64,000 bases of DNA from Paralithodes platypus (GCA_032716605.1 CM064509.1:46643120-46707119); one strand, 5' to 3'; positions 1 to 10,114 are shown, numbered from the stretch's first letter. Program-made: numbers and translations. Notes: a model not told the origin generated them from the sequence alone.

Positions 1-371
1 CATGCAGAGAAATCATAGGGGTTGATGAATACTAAAGTTTGTGGCTTACCTTGGTGACGGGGCTGATTTCTGGGGTATACTCGCTTTGGTTGATTAGGAG
101 TGAATTTTGGTCTGCTGGGTTGATATTGTCCTTGATGGTAGTGTGCCTTTGGTGCTGGAGCTGTGTGCCGTTTAAAGATGGTCGGTTCCCCGGTTCTGTT
201 GGATGGTTAAGGGTGTGTGGTAAACCTCTTGATGGCCGTTATTGCATTGATCTTGGGTTGCGTTGCGAGGATTTTTCTGATGGTTACGATATCTCGCTGA
301 AAACCCACGTGGTCGTGCACGGCGAAGTTCTCTTGTACTGCGGATGGTAGAATTTGCACAGGATGCACTAA
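1..371 (-). pseudogene. Gypsy-1 gag fragment (duplicated)
   Basis: Gag-derived fragment matching 43324-43694 of internal C. On the minus strand it encodes the basic, Pro/Gln-rich part of gag and ends near a short Cys/His stretch. The match to C stops at 371, where the sequence jumps to a segment matching 41738 onward, about 2 kb away in C. The join shares an AA. It fuses pre-RT sequence to gag in one chimeric reading frame (552-172, minus). This is a rearrangement scar rather than a gene. Confidence 0.75.
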
Positions 372-828
372 GATCCCCTACAATGAGACCTCTAGGTAAG
401 GTTAACTTTTCGTCCGAAATGTTAGCAATTAAAATGGAATTGTTATGGGAGGATAAAATAGCAAGCTGAATTGTACACCGATCTTGGCCATTTGGAAGAT
501 CGGTGGGGGTTAAAATCATGGTAGGCTGAGGCATAGGTCGAATGGGACCCATTTTTGGTGTTGAGGGGGTATTTCTGTCTTCTCTTGGGTGATAGCGGGG
601 CTGATAATAGTGGGTGGAGGCATAGATTGGGAAAAATGGTTGTTCTTGATAGGGGAAGACAATTTTTTAGGTTGAGATGCTGAGTTTGAGGGGAAATTGT
701 AATGGTGAATTGGCAGGGAGGGTTTGCGAAGGTGCGAACACACAGGCGTTTGATTGTTGCCTGTACGTAATCTAGAATCAGGGTTGGCTTCAGTAGCATT
801 GGAAATGGAAGATTTCTGGATACAAGTA
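371..828 (-). pseudogene. Gypsy-1 A, pol segment upstream of RT
   Basis: Matches the stretch just before the RT domain in copies B (31000-31440) and C (41738-42197). The minus-strand translation contains the shared PRPMPQPTMILTPTDLPNGQ segment that leads into RT in C. RT itself is missing because the rearrangement at 371 joins this piece to gag. The right end stops exactly where the LINE begins at 829. Confidence 0.7.
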
Positions 829-830
829 AT

Positions 831-2326
831 AAGGCGTACGGTCCGGACGGTGTTCCTCCTGTTGTTCTCAAAAACTGTGCTTCCGTGCTGACTCCCTGCC
901 TAGGCAAACACTTTCGTCTCTGTCTATCCTCTAACGTCTTCCCTTCATGCTGGAAGTTTGCTCACATTCAACCTGTCCCAAAGAAGGGTGACCGCTCTCA
1001 ACCCTCCAGCTATCGTCCAATTGCTCTCATTTCTTGTCTTTCTAAAGTTTTTGAAACTATTCTTGCTTCCAAATTTCTTAAGCATTTCTCTTCTCATAAT
1101 CTGCTCTCAGATCGCCAGTATGGCTTCCTTAAGGGTCGCTCTACTGGTGATCTTCTTTCATATCTTACTAACTCTTGGTCATCCTCCTTTCGGGACTTCG
1201 GTGAGACTTTTTCTATTGCACTAGACATATTGAAAGCTTTCGATAGAGTCTGGCATAAATCTTTAATTTCTAAACTACCCTCCTTCGGTTTCTATCCCTC
1301 CATCTGTGCCTTTGTCTCTAATTTCCTTTCCGTCCATTCCATAGCCGCGGTTGTGGACGGCCATTGTTCACTTCGTCACCCTATAAACTCCGGTGTTCCT
1401 CAGGGTTCTGTCCTATCTCCTATTCTCTTTCTAATTTTTATAAATGATCTCCTTAACTTTACCTTAATTCCCATTCATTCATACGCAGACGACTCAACCT
1501 TACACTACTCCATTACTTTTTCAGAACGCCCCAGCCAGCAATCCCTCAACGACAAACGTAATGAAGCCATAGAACTCTTAAATTCTGATCTAAATACTAT
1601 TTCCAATTGGGGCAGAGAAAACCTTGTTAACTTTAATGCTTCCAAAACCCAATTTCTCCATCTATCTACCCGTCAGGATCTCCCAGCGAACTATCCCTTA
1701 TTCTTCAACAATACAAACATCAACCCTTCATCTTCTCTCAATATTCTTGGTGTCTCTTTTTCTTCTGCTCTCATTTGGAAGGACCATATTACCAGTCTTG
1801 CTAAGGCAGCCTCCCAGAAGCTGGGTGTGCTCAACCGCCTTAGGGGGTTCTTTTCCCCTGCACAGCTTCTTGCTCTTAACAGGGGCATAGTGCGCCCTTG
1901 TATTGAGTATTGTTCACATGTGTGGGGAGGTTCCTCTCACACCACTCTCCTAGACAAGGTGGAAAGGAAGGCCATTCGTATCATTAACTCCCGTCCACTC
2001 ACCAACTCTCTGCAATCTCTCTCTCTCCGCCGCAATGTTGCATCTCTCTCGCTATTCTATCGCTACTATAATAATCAGTGTTCCTCAGAGCTATCCCAGT
2101 GCATACCACCTCCTTTACGTAGGGCATGTGGTACCCGTCTTGCAACTCAATCCCACCCCTACTCTGTGCAACTCTCCAACCCAAGAGTGAAACGTTACTC
2201 TCAAACTTTCTTCTACTCAACAGCTGAGCTCCGGAACTCTCCCAGAATCAGACTTTCCCGCTTCATATGACTTAAATTGCTTCAAACTCTGTGTGTCCAG
2301 GCATTTTGGCTCGAACGTCCCTTGAT
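831..2326 (+). pseudogene. LINE reverse transcriptase (partial, one frameshift)
   Basis: Non-LTR reverse transcriptase. The frame is open from the 5' truncation point to 2270. Visible blocks in order are KAYGPDGVPP, SYRPIALIS, GFLKGRSTGDLL, an FSIALDILKAFDRVWH block with the first catalytic Asp, SGVPQGSVLSP, the catalytic YADDS box, and the ILGVSF thumb region. A C-terminal RRNVASLSLFYRYY segment is typical of arthropod Jockey-like elements. Near 2241 a missing dinucleotide shifts the frame; the family-like C-terminus continues in another frame to about 2326. The RT core looks otherwise intact, but the endonuclease is gone. Clade assignment (Jockey rather than another I/Jockey lineage) is inference. 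Confidence 0.85.
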
Positions 2327-2406
2327 TTTGGCCCTGTCACTCTTTCAACTATGGGGGAGGCACTCGCTATAGGCAGTTATGCCTTTTGCCTCCCTCAATC
2401 ACATAG

Positions 2407-2407
2407 A

Positions 2408-2434
<27 letters not shown>
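2407..2434 (+). repeat. poly(A) tail of LINE
   Basis: Uninterrupted run of 28 A residues marking the 3' end of the LINE and abutting the resumed Gypsy-1 sequence. Confidence 0.95.
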
Positions 2435-2439
<5 letters not shown>

Positions 2440-2960
2440 ATCGTTGGCTTCAGTAGCATTAATCATGGAAGGTGTAGAGATACTGTAAATTTATGTAATG
2501 TATGGTCTGGTCAGGTTTGGCTTTAGTAGCATTGATCAGGGAAGAATTATGAGCACAGTCAGGTAAAACAGGATTCTGGTGAGGTTCAGTAGCAATTAAG
2601 CAAAAAGGTTCTCTAGAATGAGTACTTTTAGGAGTTTGGTTTTTACATTCAGGGGCATTGAAAACACGGTCGTCGGCTCTCTGATTATAGGCTAAGGGAT
2701 TAGGGGTCATAGGGGTACCCGGTAGAGGCACAGTTACGGGCAACAGGAACATGGTTAGTTTTACGGTTATCGCTGGCTGCCTTGTTGTTGGCGGTGCGAA
2801 TGATTTGATTATTATGCTGGCATGTGGAGGTGGTGAAAACATGGGATGAGAGCATGTTTATGTTAGGCAGTTTATTTTCCTTCCTTCGTTTGTTCAGACA
2901 AGGTGGCTGAGGTTGTTGTTGCACAGGGGGAGATTTGTTGGAGGGTTTCTGGTATTTTTT
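2435..2960 (-). pseudogene. Gypsy-1 A, linker between protease and RT
   Basis: Minus-strand coding sequence between protease and RT, matching 42198-42700 in C. It is Asn/Ser/Thr/Pro-rich, with a repeated NATEA or NATKA motif (SLINATKAKPD in this copy). I recognise no enzymatic domain. The A copy differs from B and C by small indels, for example near 2510 and 2705, that shift the frame. Confidence 0.65.
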
Positions 2961-3356
2961 TTATTTTTTTTTGAAAGAGATCAGGCGTTGCCCACAATCT
3001 ACCTGGGCTTGGAGCTTTTGCAATAGGTCCAAACCTAGGTAGCCATCGTAGTGCTGACACTCTGAATGAAATACTACGAAGGAGTGATAACAATTAGCAT
3101 GGGCAAAGGGGGTTGTCACGTGCAGGGGTCGAGTCTCACCTCGAATATGGAGAGGAGTATTTCCTGCACTTATCAGATTGGTGGTGGTGGACTGAAGATC
3201 ACCGAATCTTTTCCTGTATTTTACATAAAAGGAGTTGAACAGACACGACCGGGCGGCGCCAGTGTCGATCAACAGCCGGACAGGAATGCCTTTGATCTTG
3301 GCAAGATGATATATTGGGGGTGGTCCATCACTAGCAGACTCCCCCGCCGAAGCCAT
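2961..3356 (-). pseudogene. Gypsy-1 A retroviral-type aspartic protease
   Basis: 131-residue minus-strand frame. The active-site motif LLIDTGAARS lies near residue 30, followed by a beta-rich stretch and a GYLGLDLLQKL block near residue 105 that matches the second conserved turn of retropepsins. It would cleave the Gag-Pol polyprotein inside the particle. The ATG at 3356 lies 18 nt after the gag stop codon and is in the -1 frame relative to gag. The domain looks complete, but the surrounding element is dead. Confidence 0.8.
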
Positions 3357-3359
3357 CGT

Positions 3360-3790
3360 GGGCGGGGGAGGTCTTAAAAATCCTGAGGATCTACCTCTTC
3401 ATCCTCCAGGATTTCGTCCTGCTCCTCTTCGGGGGAAATCTGAGCAATATTTTCTGCATCAGATTACTCTTCTAGTTTATCCTCTCTGAACCCTTCCTCA
3501 TTGACAGATATGCGAGGTTGAGAGGGCCTACCGTACTTGGCGGAACCTCGAATGTGATGGAGGGGGCACCTTAAGTTGCATGCAGAGAAATCATAGGGGT
3601 TGATGAATATACTAAAGTTTGTGGCTTACCTTGGTGACGGGGCTGATTTCTGGGGTATACTCGCTTTGGTTGATTAGGAGTGAATTTTGGTCTGCTGGGT
3701 TGATATTGTCCTTGATGGTAGTGTGCCTTTCGTGCTGGAGCTGTGTGCCGTTTAAAGATGGTCGGTTCCCCGGTTCTGTTGGATGGTTAA
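3360..3790 (-). pseudogene. Gypsy-1 A gag C-terminal part
   Basis: Minus-strand gag end: a basic Gln/Arg/Pro-rich region, then a short Cys/His stretch (FSACNLRCPLHH), then an acidic tail ending DEEVDPQDF and a stop. The Cys/His stretch resembles a variant nucleocapsid finger in which the expected later cysteines are absent in all copies. The 5' side is cut at 3787-3790 by the TTAA duplication of the piggyBac insertion and resumes at 9452. Confidence 0.65.
3787..3790. repeat. TTAA target-site duplication, left of piggyBac
   Basis: TTAA here and again at 9452-9455. Copies B (32788-) and C (43528-) have a single uninterrupted TTAA at this gag site. Confidence 0.95.
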
Positions 3791-4082
3791 CCTCTCCGCG
3801 GCGCACAGGTTTTTTTTTACAGGGTAAGACTGTGCGCACCTATGATGATATTGGAACCTATTGCCAATTTCGATAAAAAGTACATCATCGTGTAGGGAAT
3901 GTTTGCGTGCATCGGCCCATATATATTTGACCCCCCAAAAAATGTCTGGGGGGGGTAGGGGAACGGTCCGTAGTTGAAAAATGTGGAGCGAATGGCACCG
4001 CGCGGCTAGATTGTCATCGAGCGGCGAGATTTCCCGGCCGAATTTTCACGCGCCCAGGGGATAGAAGGAGGGGGTGGGTTAC

Positions 4083-4645
4083 CGCGTATTATCACGTATA
4101 TCTCCTTTTTCGAGCCCTTTTAGGCTATTTAGAGTATGTATACGTGTGTAGGGCACCCATATAACAATGAATATGCCTCATAGTGACCAAAAATTGCAAT
4201 ATATAAGGGAATTATAAGATAATTTTTAGGCGGGAATGAAGATGTGTTGGAGGTTTGGCGGCAATTTATGAGCTGAGAGTGTGGTTTACGCCATACATAT
4301 CACGTATATCTTGTACGTAGAGCACTGTCATGCTATAATACAGACTTGTACATATGTATACGTGCCATATATCAAAATATATACCGCATATAAACCAATT
4401 CATGCGATATTTACGCACATTATCAATGAGTTTCTATGCGTGAACCAAGGTGTGAGTGAGTTGTGGTGGGAATGAAAGGGGGAGAGGGTGTGTTACGCCA
4501 TAAATATCACATCAATCTTGTATTTAGAGCACTCTCATGCTATAATAAAGACGTGTACATATGTAGGCGTCCCATATAACAAGGAATATACCGCATATAG
4601 CCCAATTGATGCGATATTTACGCAAATTGTGAATGTGTTTCTAGC
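4083..4645. repeat. degenerate ~205-bp tandem repeat, three copies
   Basis: Three diverged direct copies start near 4083, 4284 and 4493. Each carries the same ordered blocks: a TTACGCCATA or equivalent start, an ATCACGTATATC block, an AGAGCAC...ATGCTATAATA block, GTGTACATATGTA..CGTCCCATATAAC, ATATACCGCATATA, and GCGATATTTACGCA. The second and third copies are clearly alignable. The first is more decayed. No coding signal. Confidence 0.7.
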
Positions 4646-4660
4646 AGACGGAAGCCTGAA

Positions 4661-4691
4661 GGGGGGGGTGGGGGGTGGGTGGGGGGGAGGG
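4661..4691 (+). repeat. G-rich tract with quadruplex potential
   Basis: At least four G runs of three or more separated by single T or A on the plus strand, followed by a GTGA tandem at 4710-4726. This matches the sequence definition of a G-quadruplex. Biological use is unknown. Confidence 0.7.
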
Positions 4692-5605
4692 AGGCATGCA
4701 GGGGTGCAGTGAGTGAGTGAGTGAGTCGTGGAGAGATGGAAGTCAGGCAGATCTCTAGATAGATAACCAGCTTAGTGATAATTGTGGAGGCGCCCCAGGC
4801 GTATTGATGTTTGGTATTTTGACCCTTATGTCTACCAGATGGCTGGTGTTCGTTGCCATCAACAGGTCTACAATAACATGAGTCAGGAATGGAGAGGAGA
4901 GAGAGAGAGAGAGAAACTGAGACATGCGTATGTCGTACGTAATAAATGGACTTCAGAATTGCATTTTTATGCAAGCAGACATTGCATTTTAGACACATGT
5001 GAAGTACCACAGAAACATGTAGGCCATTGACTGTAAAATAAAGTACTATATTTATAGACCACCAGCGACGGTGCTGAGTCAACACAGGCAGATTGCCTTT
5101 TGTGATAGAGGGCTAAATATAGACTGGGTCTCCTTACACCTGCGAAAGGGTAGATTGCCACCAGAGAAACGTTTACTTATTTATTTCGAAGTAATATGCA
5201 ATCTAAATGTATATTCGAGACCTACTGCAATTATTTGTATGACAGTCATGACTATGTATAATCCAATATACGCGCGTAGGCGAGACATAAGAAAGCTGGT
5301 TGAGCAATTTTCGACACCCACACAGTTATTATTCATTTTTATTTACAATATTATACAATACAAATGTATTTGTGAAGAGTATTTTATCCATTATTGTATT
5401 TATACCAATTTTGTTCCCAGACAGAGCTGCTGTAGCTGGAGCATCAAGGAGCGGCAAGGGTCACCTCGTGACCGCGTGACAATGAGGGGAGTCACACTGA
5501 GAGGGGCAATTTTGCTGAGTGTTTGGGCAATTTTTGACAGAATAAAGTTATATAATTACTAATTCTTGACAGAGACAAACTATTATAAACCTTGGCATGA
5601 TATAA

Positions 5606-5648
5606 TTGATAATCCCATCAATTTACAAACGTAAATTGGTGGGATAAT
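5606..5648. repeat. short perfect-stem palindrome
   Basis: AATCCCATCAATTTAC (5611-5626) and GTAAATTGGTGGGATA (5631-5646) are inverted with a 4-nt loop AAAC. Fifteen positions pair, one as a G-T wobble. Sits in noncoding piggyBac sequence. Confidence 0.75.
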
Positions 5649-5710
5649 TCATTTTTTTTGTATATTGTCATTTCGATTGTAGACACGAAGTTTTGAGTGA
5701 TATTTGGTAT

Positions 5711-5840
5711 GAGCTCCTGTGGCATGGTTGGTAAGGTCGCGGGCTGGAAAACTCAAAGTGTCGTAGGGTAGTGGGATCGAATCCAGGAGGGGGTTATAGG
5801 GAAGGTTTTATATTGTCTAGAAACAAATTTATAAATTTTT
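5711..5840 (+). mobile_element. tRNA-derived SINE fragment or tRNA pseudogene
   Basis: A tRNA-like head with a box A candidate TGGCATGGTTGG (5721-5732, one deviation from consensus) and box B GGATCGAATCC (5774-5784). CTCCTG near 5715 can pair with CAGGAG after box B as an acceptor-like stem. A T-rich stretch follows near 5836-5848. It lacks a clean cloverleaf and anticodon loop, so I read it as SINE-derived rather than a working tRNA. Confidence 0.5.
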
Positions 5841-5858
5841 TTTTTTACAAGATCATGC

Positions 5859-5917
5859 CATTGTATTCAAACAATATGAAATATTCATAGAATATATCAT
5901 ATTGTAAGAATACAATG
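5859..5917. repeat. 59-bp near-perfect palindrome
   Basis: CATTGTATTC and ACAATATGA on the left mirror TCATATTGT and GAATACAATG on the right, centred near 5888, with AATATTC/GAATAT pairing in the middle. It could extrude as a cruciform or represent a tiny fold-back element. No other copy is visible in the window. Confidence 0.75.
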
Positions 5918-6326
5918 ACCTGACCTTGTTTTTTTTTTGTTTTTTTTATTGTTTTATTTTATTATCATAGTAGGTTTGACAGGATTTATTGAAACATATT
6001 TATTTTTGTACAATTCATTTGAGGTAAGAAAATAATTATATACACATTACTTTGGCTAATAACAAACACTATATATGATATACTAAAAAAATAAGGCATA
6101 TTACATGTAAATCTTTGAAACTTATAAACTAAATAATGAAAACATACAATTATATAATGTAAAAGCTATATCACAGGGACATCTTGGAACTTATACATTA
6201 TATAATATATATGTTACATTATGAGGTAGCGTGATCAATTAGGTCAGGTCAGGTAAGGTAGGGCGCGAGTCCAGGGCAGGGCACGGGGCGGGGCGAGTCC
6301 AGGCAGGGCAGGGCAGGGGACGACAC

Positions 6327-9231
6327 TCAGTAGTTCTTGAAGGTGTGGTAGTCCCTGAAGCAGTCACCCAGGCAGAGTGGAACTTTGCACTCGGGGCACA
6401 TTGAGGTGACTCTTTTGGTGACATGGGGTTTCCTCACACTGGAGCTGCAGACGGTGCACTGCACCTGCCTGTGACGAGTGCCAATCAGCTCGGTGTTGGT
6501 TGGGTAGTGTCTTTCGACACCCAGCTGGATGCGGTCAGGAACGTGATCCCCACGCCATGCCGTACGTCTGTGAGTGGTGGTGGCCATACTTCTCCAGGAG
6601 TTGGTAGGAGACGTTGTACACGAACTCCCGGAATTTCAGCTTCTGGTTTGGGGCCATATCCTTTTTCACCAACCACAAGTTGTAGGCGTTCAGCATCGTT
6701 ATGTCAACTAGGTGGAGGAAGAGCTTGTGATACCACTTCACAGTCTTCCTCAGACACTCAAAGCCTGACAGCTGACAGTCAGACTTGTCCACCAGGCGCA
6801 TGTTTTTTGTGTAGTCCACTACCATGTCGGGCTTGTAGATTGTCTTCCTGGTTCTGTAGTGGATTTTGCCAGAATCCACCTGGGCACCTGTGTGGACGGT
6901 GGAAAGCAGGTGGACGTCTCGCTTATCCTTCCACTTCAGGGCTATCAGTTTCCCACACTTCTCGAGCTGCTTGTATTTCTGCCCCTTTCGTCGCCTTCTT
7001 CGCACATGCCTCTCGCAGTGTTCCTGGGCCAGGTCGTCTTTTGAAGGTGTGTCACTGGAGGAGGCATCTGTGAGAGGAATGACATCACCTGTGAACTTTG
7101 GCATAAACTTCTTGTCTTTCTGACAGTCCCACATGACCCCGTTTGGTTGTCATAAAGAAACTGGCAGAGAGCAGGAGAAGTATACCAGTTGTCAGTGTAG
7201 ATGATGTGGCCTTTGCCCAGGTAAGGTGCCAACATTTTCCTGACGATGGCACCTGACATGCCCATGGGGTCATTGGCAGCGGCTTTCGGTACGTCAATGT
7301 CAGTTCCTGTATACACGATCATGTCAAGCACTATTCCAGTTCCACAGTCGCACAACACGAAGAGCTTGATTCCGAACCTATGCTTCAAGGGGATATACTG
7401 CTTGAAAACAAGACGTCCTTTGAAGAGCACGAGCGACTCATCAATCACCAAATTGAGGAAGGGGTAAAAGTATTTCCTATACCTCTCCAACAACATGGTG
7501 AACACATCCCGAACTTTCCATATCCTGTCAATCCTGTTAGGATTTTCGTTGTCTGCAAAGTGCATAAATCTTAGCAGCAACAAAAATCTGTCACGAGTCA
7601 TGAACTTATTGAAAGTTGGGTGGCGATGAGAGGGTCGTGCTTCCAATAGTGTTGCAACACATGCTTCTTGATCAGAGGCATGAGGAACAACAAGGCAAAG
7701 AACGTCAGAAATTCTTCCACAGTCGTATCCACCCAGCCTCGTATTCTCGCTTTTGGAGAAAGGACGACCAATCTGACAAAATCCCACCTGGAGTAGGCGT
7801 TTGTTTGGGGCACGATGTACGTCATTACCTCCATGTCGAAAAAAGCGAGGAAGAAGTCGCTTTCGTTCGCTTGATCATCACAGGGCCAGTCGTCAGTTGT
7901 TTCCTGACGTCCCAGGATTGAACGGGGCACGTCAGGTACAAAATTGACCCCATCAGACCAATCGAACGAAGGCAGCTCAGGGATCGGAATGTCGTCTGCG
8001 TCTGCTTCATCGTCTGAAATATCGCTTCCATGGTCGCGATACAGCACTTCATCATCATTACCCTCCTCTTCACTTGACATACGATGCCCTTCCTCATTTT
8101 CGTCACCGACGTCGGACTCACTCCCACTGTCCACTCCCAAATCCCCCACCCTTGGTCCCGTGCTAGGGCTTCGTCGTCGAAACCCGGGCTGCCAATGTCC
8201 TGCGAATCACCATCAAACAGCAGGGCGGCATACTTAGATGGTGTCAGAGTTTTCCGGGTCACTTTGGCACGTGCGGGAGTCTTATGGACAGGGACAGCAG
8301 AGGTGGTGGCAGGGGCGGCGGCAAGGGCGGCGGCAGCGGCGGCGGCAGGGGCAGCAGTGGTGCGTGGCCTTGATGGCAAGATGATGGTGGTGCCTGTCGC
8401 CCTTCTCTCTGTTCCTTGGGCAGGGGCGGCATGGGCGGCAGGGGCAACAGGGGCAGCAGGGACACCAGGGCCAGCAGTCGCTTTCCCAGTCGCTTTCCCC
8501 TTCCCCTTCCCTGTTCCTTGGGCAGGGGCGGCAGGGGCGGCAGGGGCAGCAGGGCCGGCAGGGACACCAGGGCCAGCAGTCGCTTTCCCCTTCCCCTTCC
8601 CTGTTCCTTGGGCAGGGGCGGCAGGGGCGGCAGGGGCGGCAGGGGGAGCAGGGCCGGCAGGGACACCAGGGCCAGCAGTCGCTTTCCCAGTCGCTTTCCC
8701 TCTCCCTTTCCCCTTCCCCTTCCCTGTTCCTTGGGCAGGGGCGGCAGGGGCGGCAGGGGCAGCAGGGGCGGCAGGGGCGGCAGGGGCAGCCGGGCCAGGG
8801 GCGGCTGGTGGTGTTGGTGGTGGTAGGGGCACTGTGGCTGGTGTACGGGTTCTTTTCCCTACGCCCGTGCCTTTCATTTTTCCTGCCCCCGCAGGTAATG
8901 CAGTCCTAGGGCGGCCTCCTGCGTCGCTGGTACCGGTGGCAGGGGTGATAGGGGTGGTAGTGGTGGCAGTGGTGGTGGTAGTGGTTGTTGCAGTGGCCTG
9001 GGTCGTGGTGGCAGTGTCCCGAAAGACCAATGACCTCTGTGCCATTGCCCTGCTTGCACGTGTTTTTCGTGCTTTGGGTGCTGGTGATTCGTCCTCTGAG
9101 CTGTAGGGCGTGTCGTACTGGTAGCTAGGGTCTTTGGCAGCCACCCTCTGCCTTCCACGGCGGCTAACACCACCAGAAGGAGGGCTGGTTGTGTCATCAG
9201 GGAGCGAGCGTGAGGGACGTGTAGGCTCCAT
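6327..9231 (-). pseudogene. piggyBac transposase (four frameshifts)
   Basis: Starts at the ATG at 9231 and ends at a stop at 6327. The order is: an Arg/Ser-rich N-terminus; a Thr run; a long Ala/Pro repeat (about 8800-8410); an acidic Ser/Glu/Asp region (about 8145-7990); the DDE_Tnp_1_7-type catalytic core; and a C-terminal Cys-rich domain with CxxC pairs and a CFRDYH end. All three catalytic Asp contexts of piggyBac are visible: VIDESLVLFKGR (about 7440), IIYTDNWYTS (about 7195) and RLVDKSD (about 6790). The frame changes near 8145, 7625, 7125 and 6555, so no full protein can be made. Its role was cut-and-paste at TTAA. The N-terminal extension is much longer than usual for piggyBac transposases. 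Confidence 0.85.
8409..8800 (-). repeat. coding minisatellite in transposase N-terminus
   Basis: Tandem units of about 80-110 bp. On the minus strand they encode [17 protein letters not shown] and [10 protein letters not shown] blocks, present three to four times with varying numbers of the Ala-Ala-Pro triplet. The unit-number differences look like replication slippage. Confidence 0.8.
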
Positions 9232-9451
9232 GACTAGTGCGTGGTTACTGGCGCGGTGGTGCTTGCACGAGTGCGGGGCGAGCGTTTAGCGGGGTGGTAT
9301 CGAGAGTTGACATGTAGTACTATACCCACACCAATTTTCAGCCGCCTGGCTATAAACGCGCGGTTTTGGTACGTGTTCAAAGTCTCTGCTCTTAAGAGTC
9401 TCCCCGCAGTGCGCCGGGGGAACTCTTAAGAGTCTCCCTGCAGCTCCCGGG

Positions 9452-9993
9452 TTAAGGGTGTGTGGTAAACCTCTTGATGGCAGTTATTGTAATGATCTTG
9501 GGTTGCATTGCGAGGATTTTTCTGATGGTTATGATATCTCGCTGAAAACCCACGTGGTCGTGCACGGCGAAGTTCTCTTGTACTGCGGATGGTAGAATTT
9601 GCACAAGATGCACTAATATATGTTGTTCCTGCAAAATTATATTTAAAGCAGGAAAGCAGCCTGCACTTGTTGTGTGATGGTTGCTATGGTGGCATCTAGA
9701 TCGCCTTCATATTTTATGTCCTTAATGCGGGCATGGGCTTCAAAACCACCCAATGATGGCTTGATAGCCTCTATGACCATAGGCTTAAACTGGTCCCAGG
9801 TGAGCGCAGGGGTTACCTGTGGGGCAACGAGGGAAACGGCTTTTCCAAAGTGCATTAAAAGGATGGCTATTTTTTCGCGGCCCGTGGTATATGCTAGGTC
9901 TAACCCTGGTTTCACTATGTTCATGTAAATTTCAATTTCATATGTTTCTCCATCGTAATTGGGAATGGGAATGTGGGAGCGTGGAGCGGCCAT
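9452..9993 (-). pseudogene. Gypsy-1 A gag N-terminal part
   Basis: Starts at ATG 9993 with MAAPRSHIPIPNYDGETYEI and runs 116 codons to a TAA, then continues in another frame (9634-9452). The same break after ...AAFLL and a second in-frame TAA (at the TTAA later used by piggyBac) occur in copy C and, where present, in B. A capsid-like helical region (PALTWDQFKPMVIEAIKPSL) is plausible, but similarity to a named gag family is not obvious by eye. The shared breaks mean gag was already dead before the array formed. Confidence 0.7.
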
Positions 9994-10066
9994 ATTTATG
10001 TTGGTATGTTATCTCTTATTGTTTCAAAGTATGTGAAATGTAATTAATTCTTCATTCCGAATCAAG

Positions 10067-10084
10067 ATCCACCGCTAGCCACCA
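10067..10084 (-). other. Gypsy-1 A primer-binding site
   Basis: Minus strand TGGTGGCTAGCGGTGG directly downstream of the LTR end ...GGGCATAACA. Starting with TGG one base after the LTR is the standard layout for a tRNA-primed retrotransposon. Identical in copy C. Copy B has one change. Confidence 0.7.
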
Positions 10085-10114
10085 ATGTTATGCCCTGATT
10101 TTAATCAGGTTTAA

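Larger units (their letters stand above)
829..2434 (+). mobile_element. 5'-truncated Jockey-like non-LTR retrotransposon with poly(A) tail
   Basis: Insertion into Gypsy-1 A. Flanking sequence ending in TACAAGTA (828) and starting GGATCATC (2435) is contiguous in copies B and C, which fixes both ends. The element keeps only the RT half and a short 3' UTR, and ends in 28 A residues (2407-2434). No target-site duplication is visible. It begins inside the RT N-terminal KAYGPDG motif, so the endonuclease and ORF1 are absent, as expected from incomplete target-primed reverse transcription. Confidence 0.9.
3791..9451 (-). mobile_element. piggyBac-superfamily DNA transposon (5.66 kb, inactive)
   Basis: Cut-and-paste transposon inserted in Gypsy-1 A gag with a perfect TTAA duplication (3787-3790 and 9452-9455). 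The empty site is seen in two other gag copies. The ends start with CC (left CCTCTCCGCGGCGCAC; right, on the minus strand, CCCGGGAGCTGCAGGG) but form only weak terminal inverted repeats. A subterminal hairpin (GCGCACAG at 3801-3808 with CTGTGCGC at 3830-3837) lies near the left end. A direct repeat containing CTCTTAAGAG (9389-9408 and 9423-9442) lies near the right end. The transposase is on the minus strand (9231-6327). The noncoding 3841-6326 stretch is unusually long and holds further repeats. Confidence 0.9.
1..10085 (-). mobile_element. Gypsy-1 internal region A (partial, with nested insertions)
   Basis: Minus-strand internal part of a Ty3/Gypsy retrotransposon, cut by the window edge. 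Read right to left it holds a primer-binding site, gag start (9993), gag end, protease (3356-2961) and the linker before RT. It aligns base by base with internal C (37354-44163). It is interrupted by a LINE (829-2434) and a piggyBac element (3791-9451). Positions 1-371 repeat gag sequence that occurs again at about 3577-3790, so the unit is also internally rearranged. Reading frames are broken and the copy is not functional. Confidence 0.85.

Noticed and set aside
39..350. 103-codon plus-strand frame (MWLTLVTG...) repeated at 3619, 32622 and 43362
   Set aside because: Exact antisense of gag. Conserved only because gag is repeated. Hydrophobic look comes from the complement of Gln/Pro/Arg codons.
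5711..5784. functional tRNA gene
   Set aside because: Box A deviates and no clean cloverleaf or anticodon arm can be drawn. SINE-like remnant is more likely.
6239..6260. AGGTCA direct repeats as a nuclear-receptor site
   Set aside because: Short, next to other low-complexity G-rich repeats, and with no promoter or gene to regulate.
8084..9106. 340-codon plus-strand Ala/Gly-rich frame
   Set aside because: Shadow of the repetitive transposase N-terminus on the minus strand.
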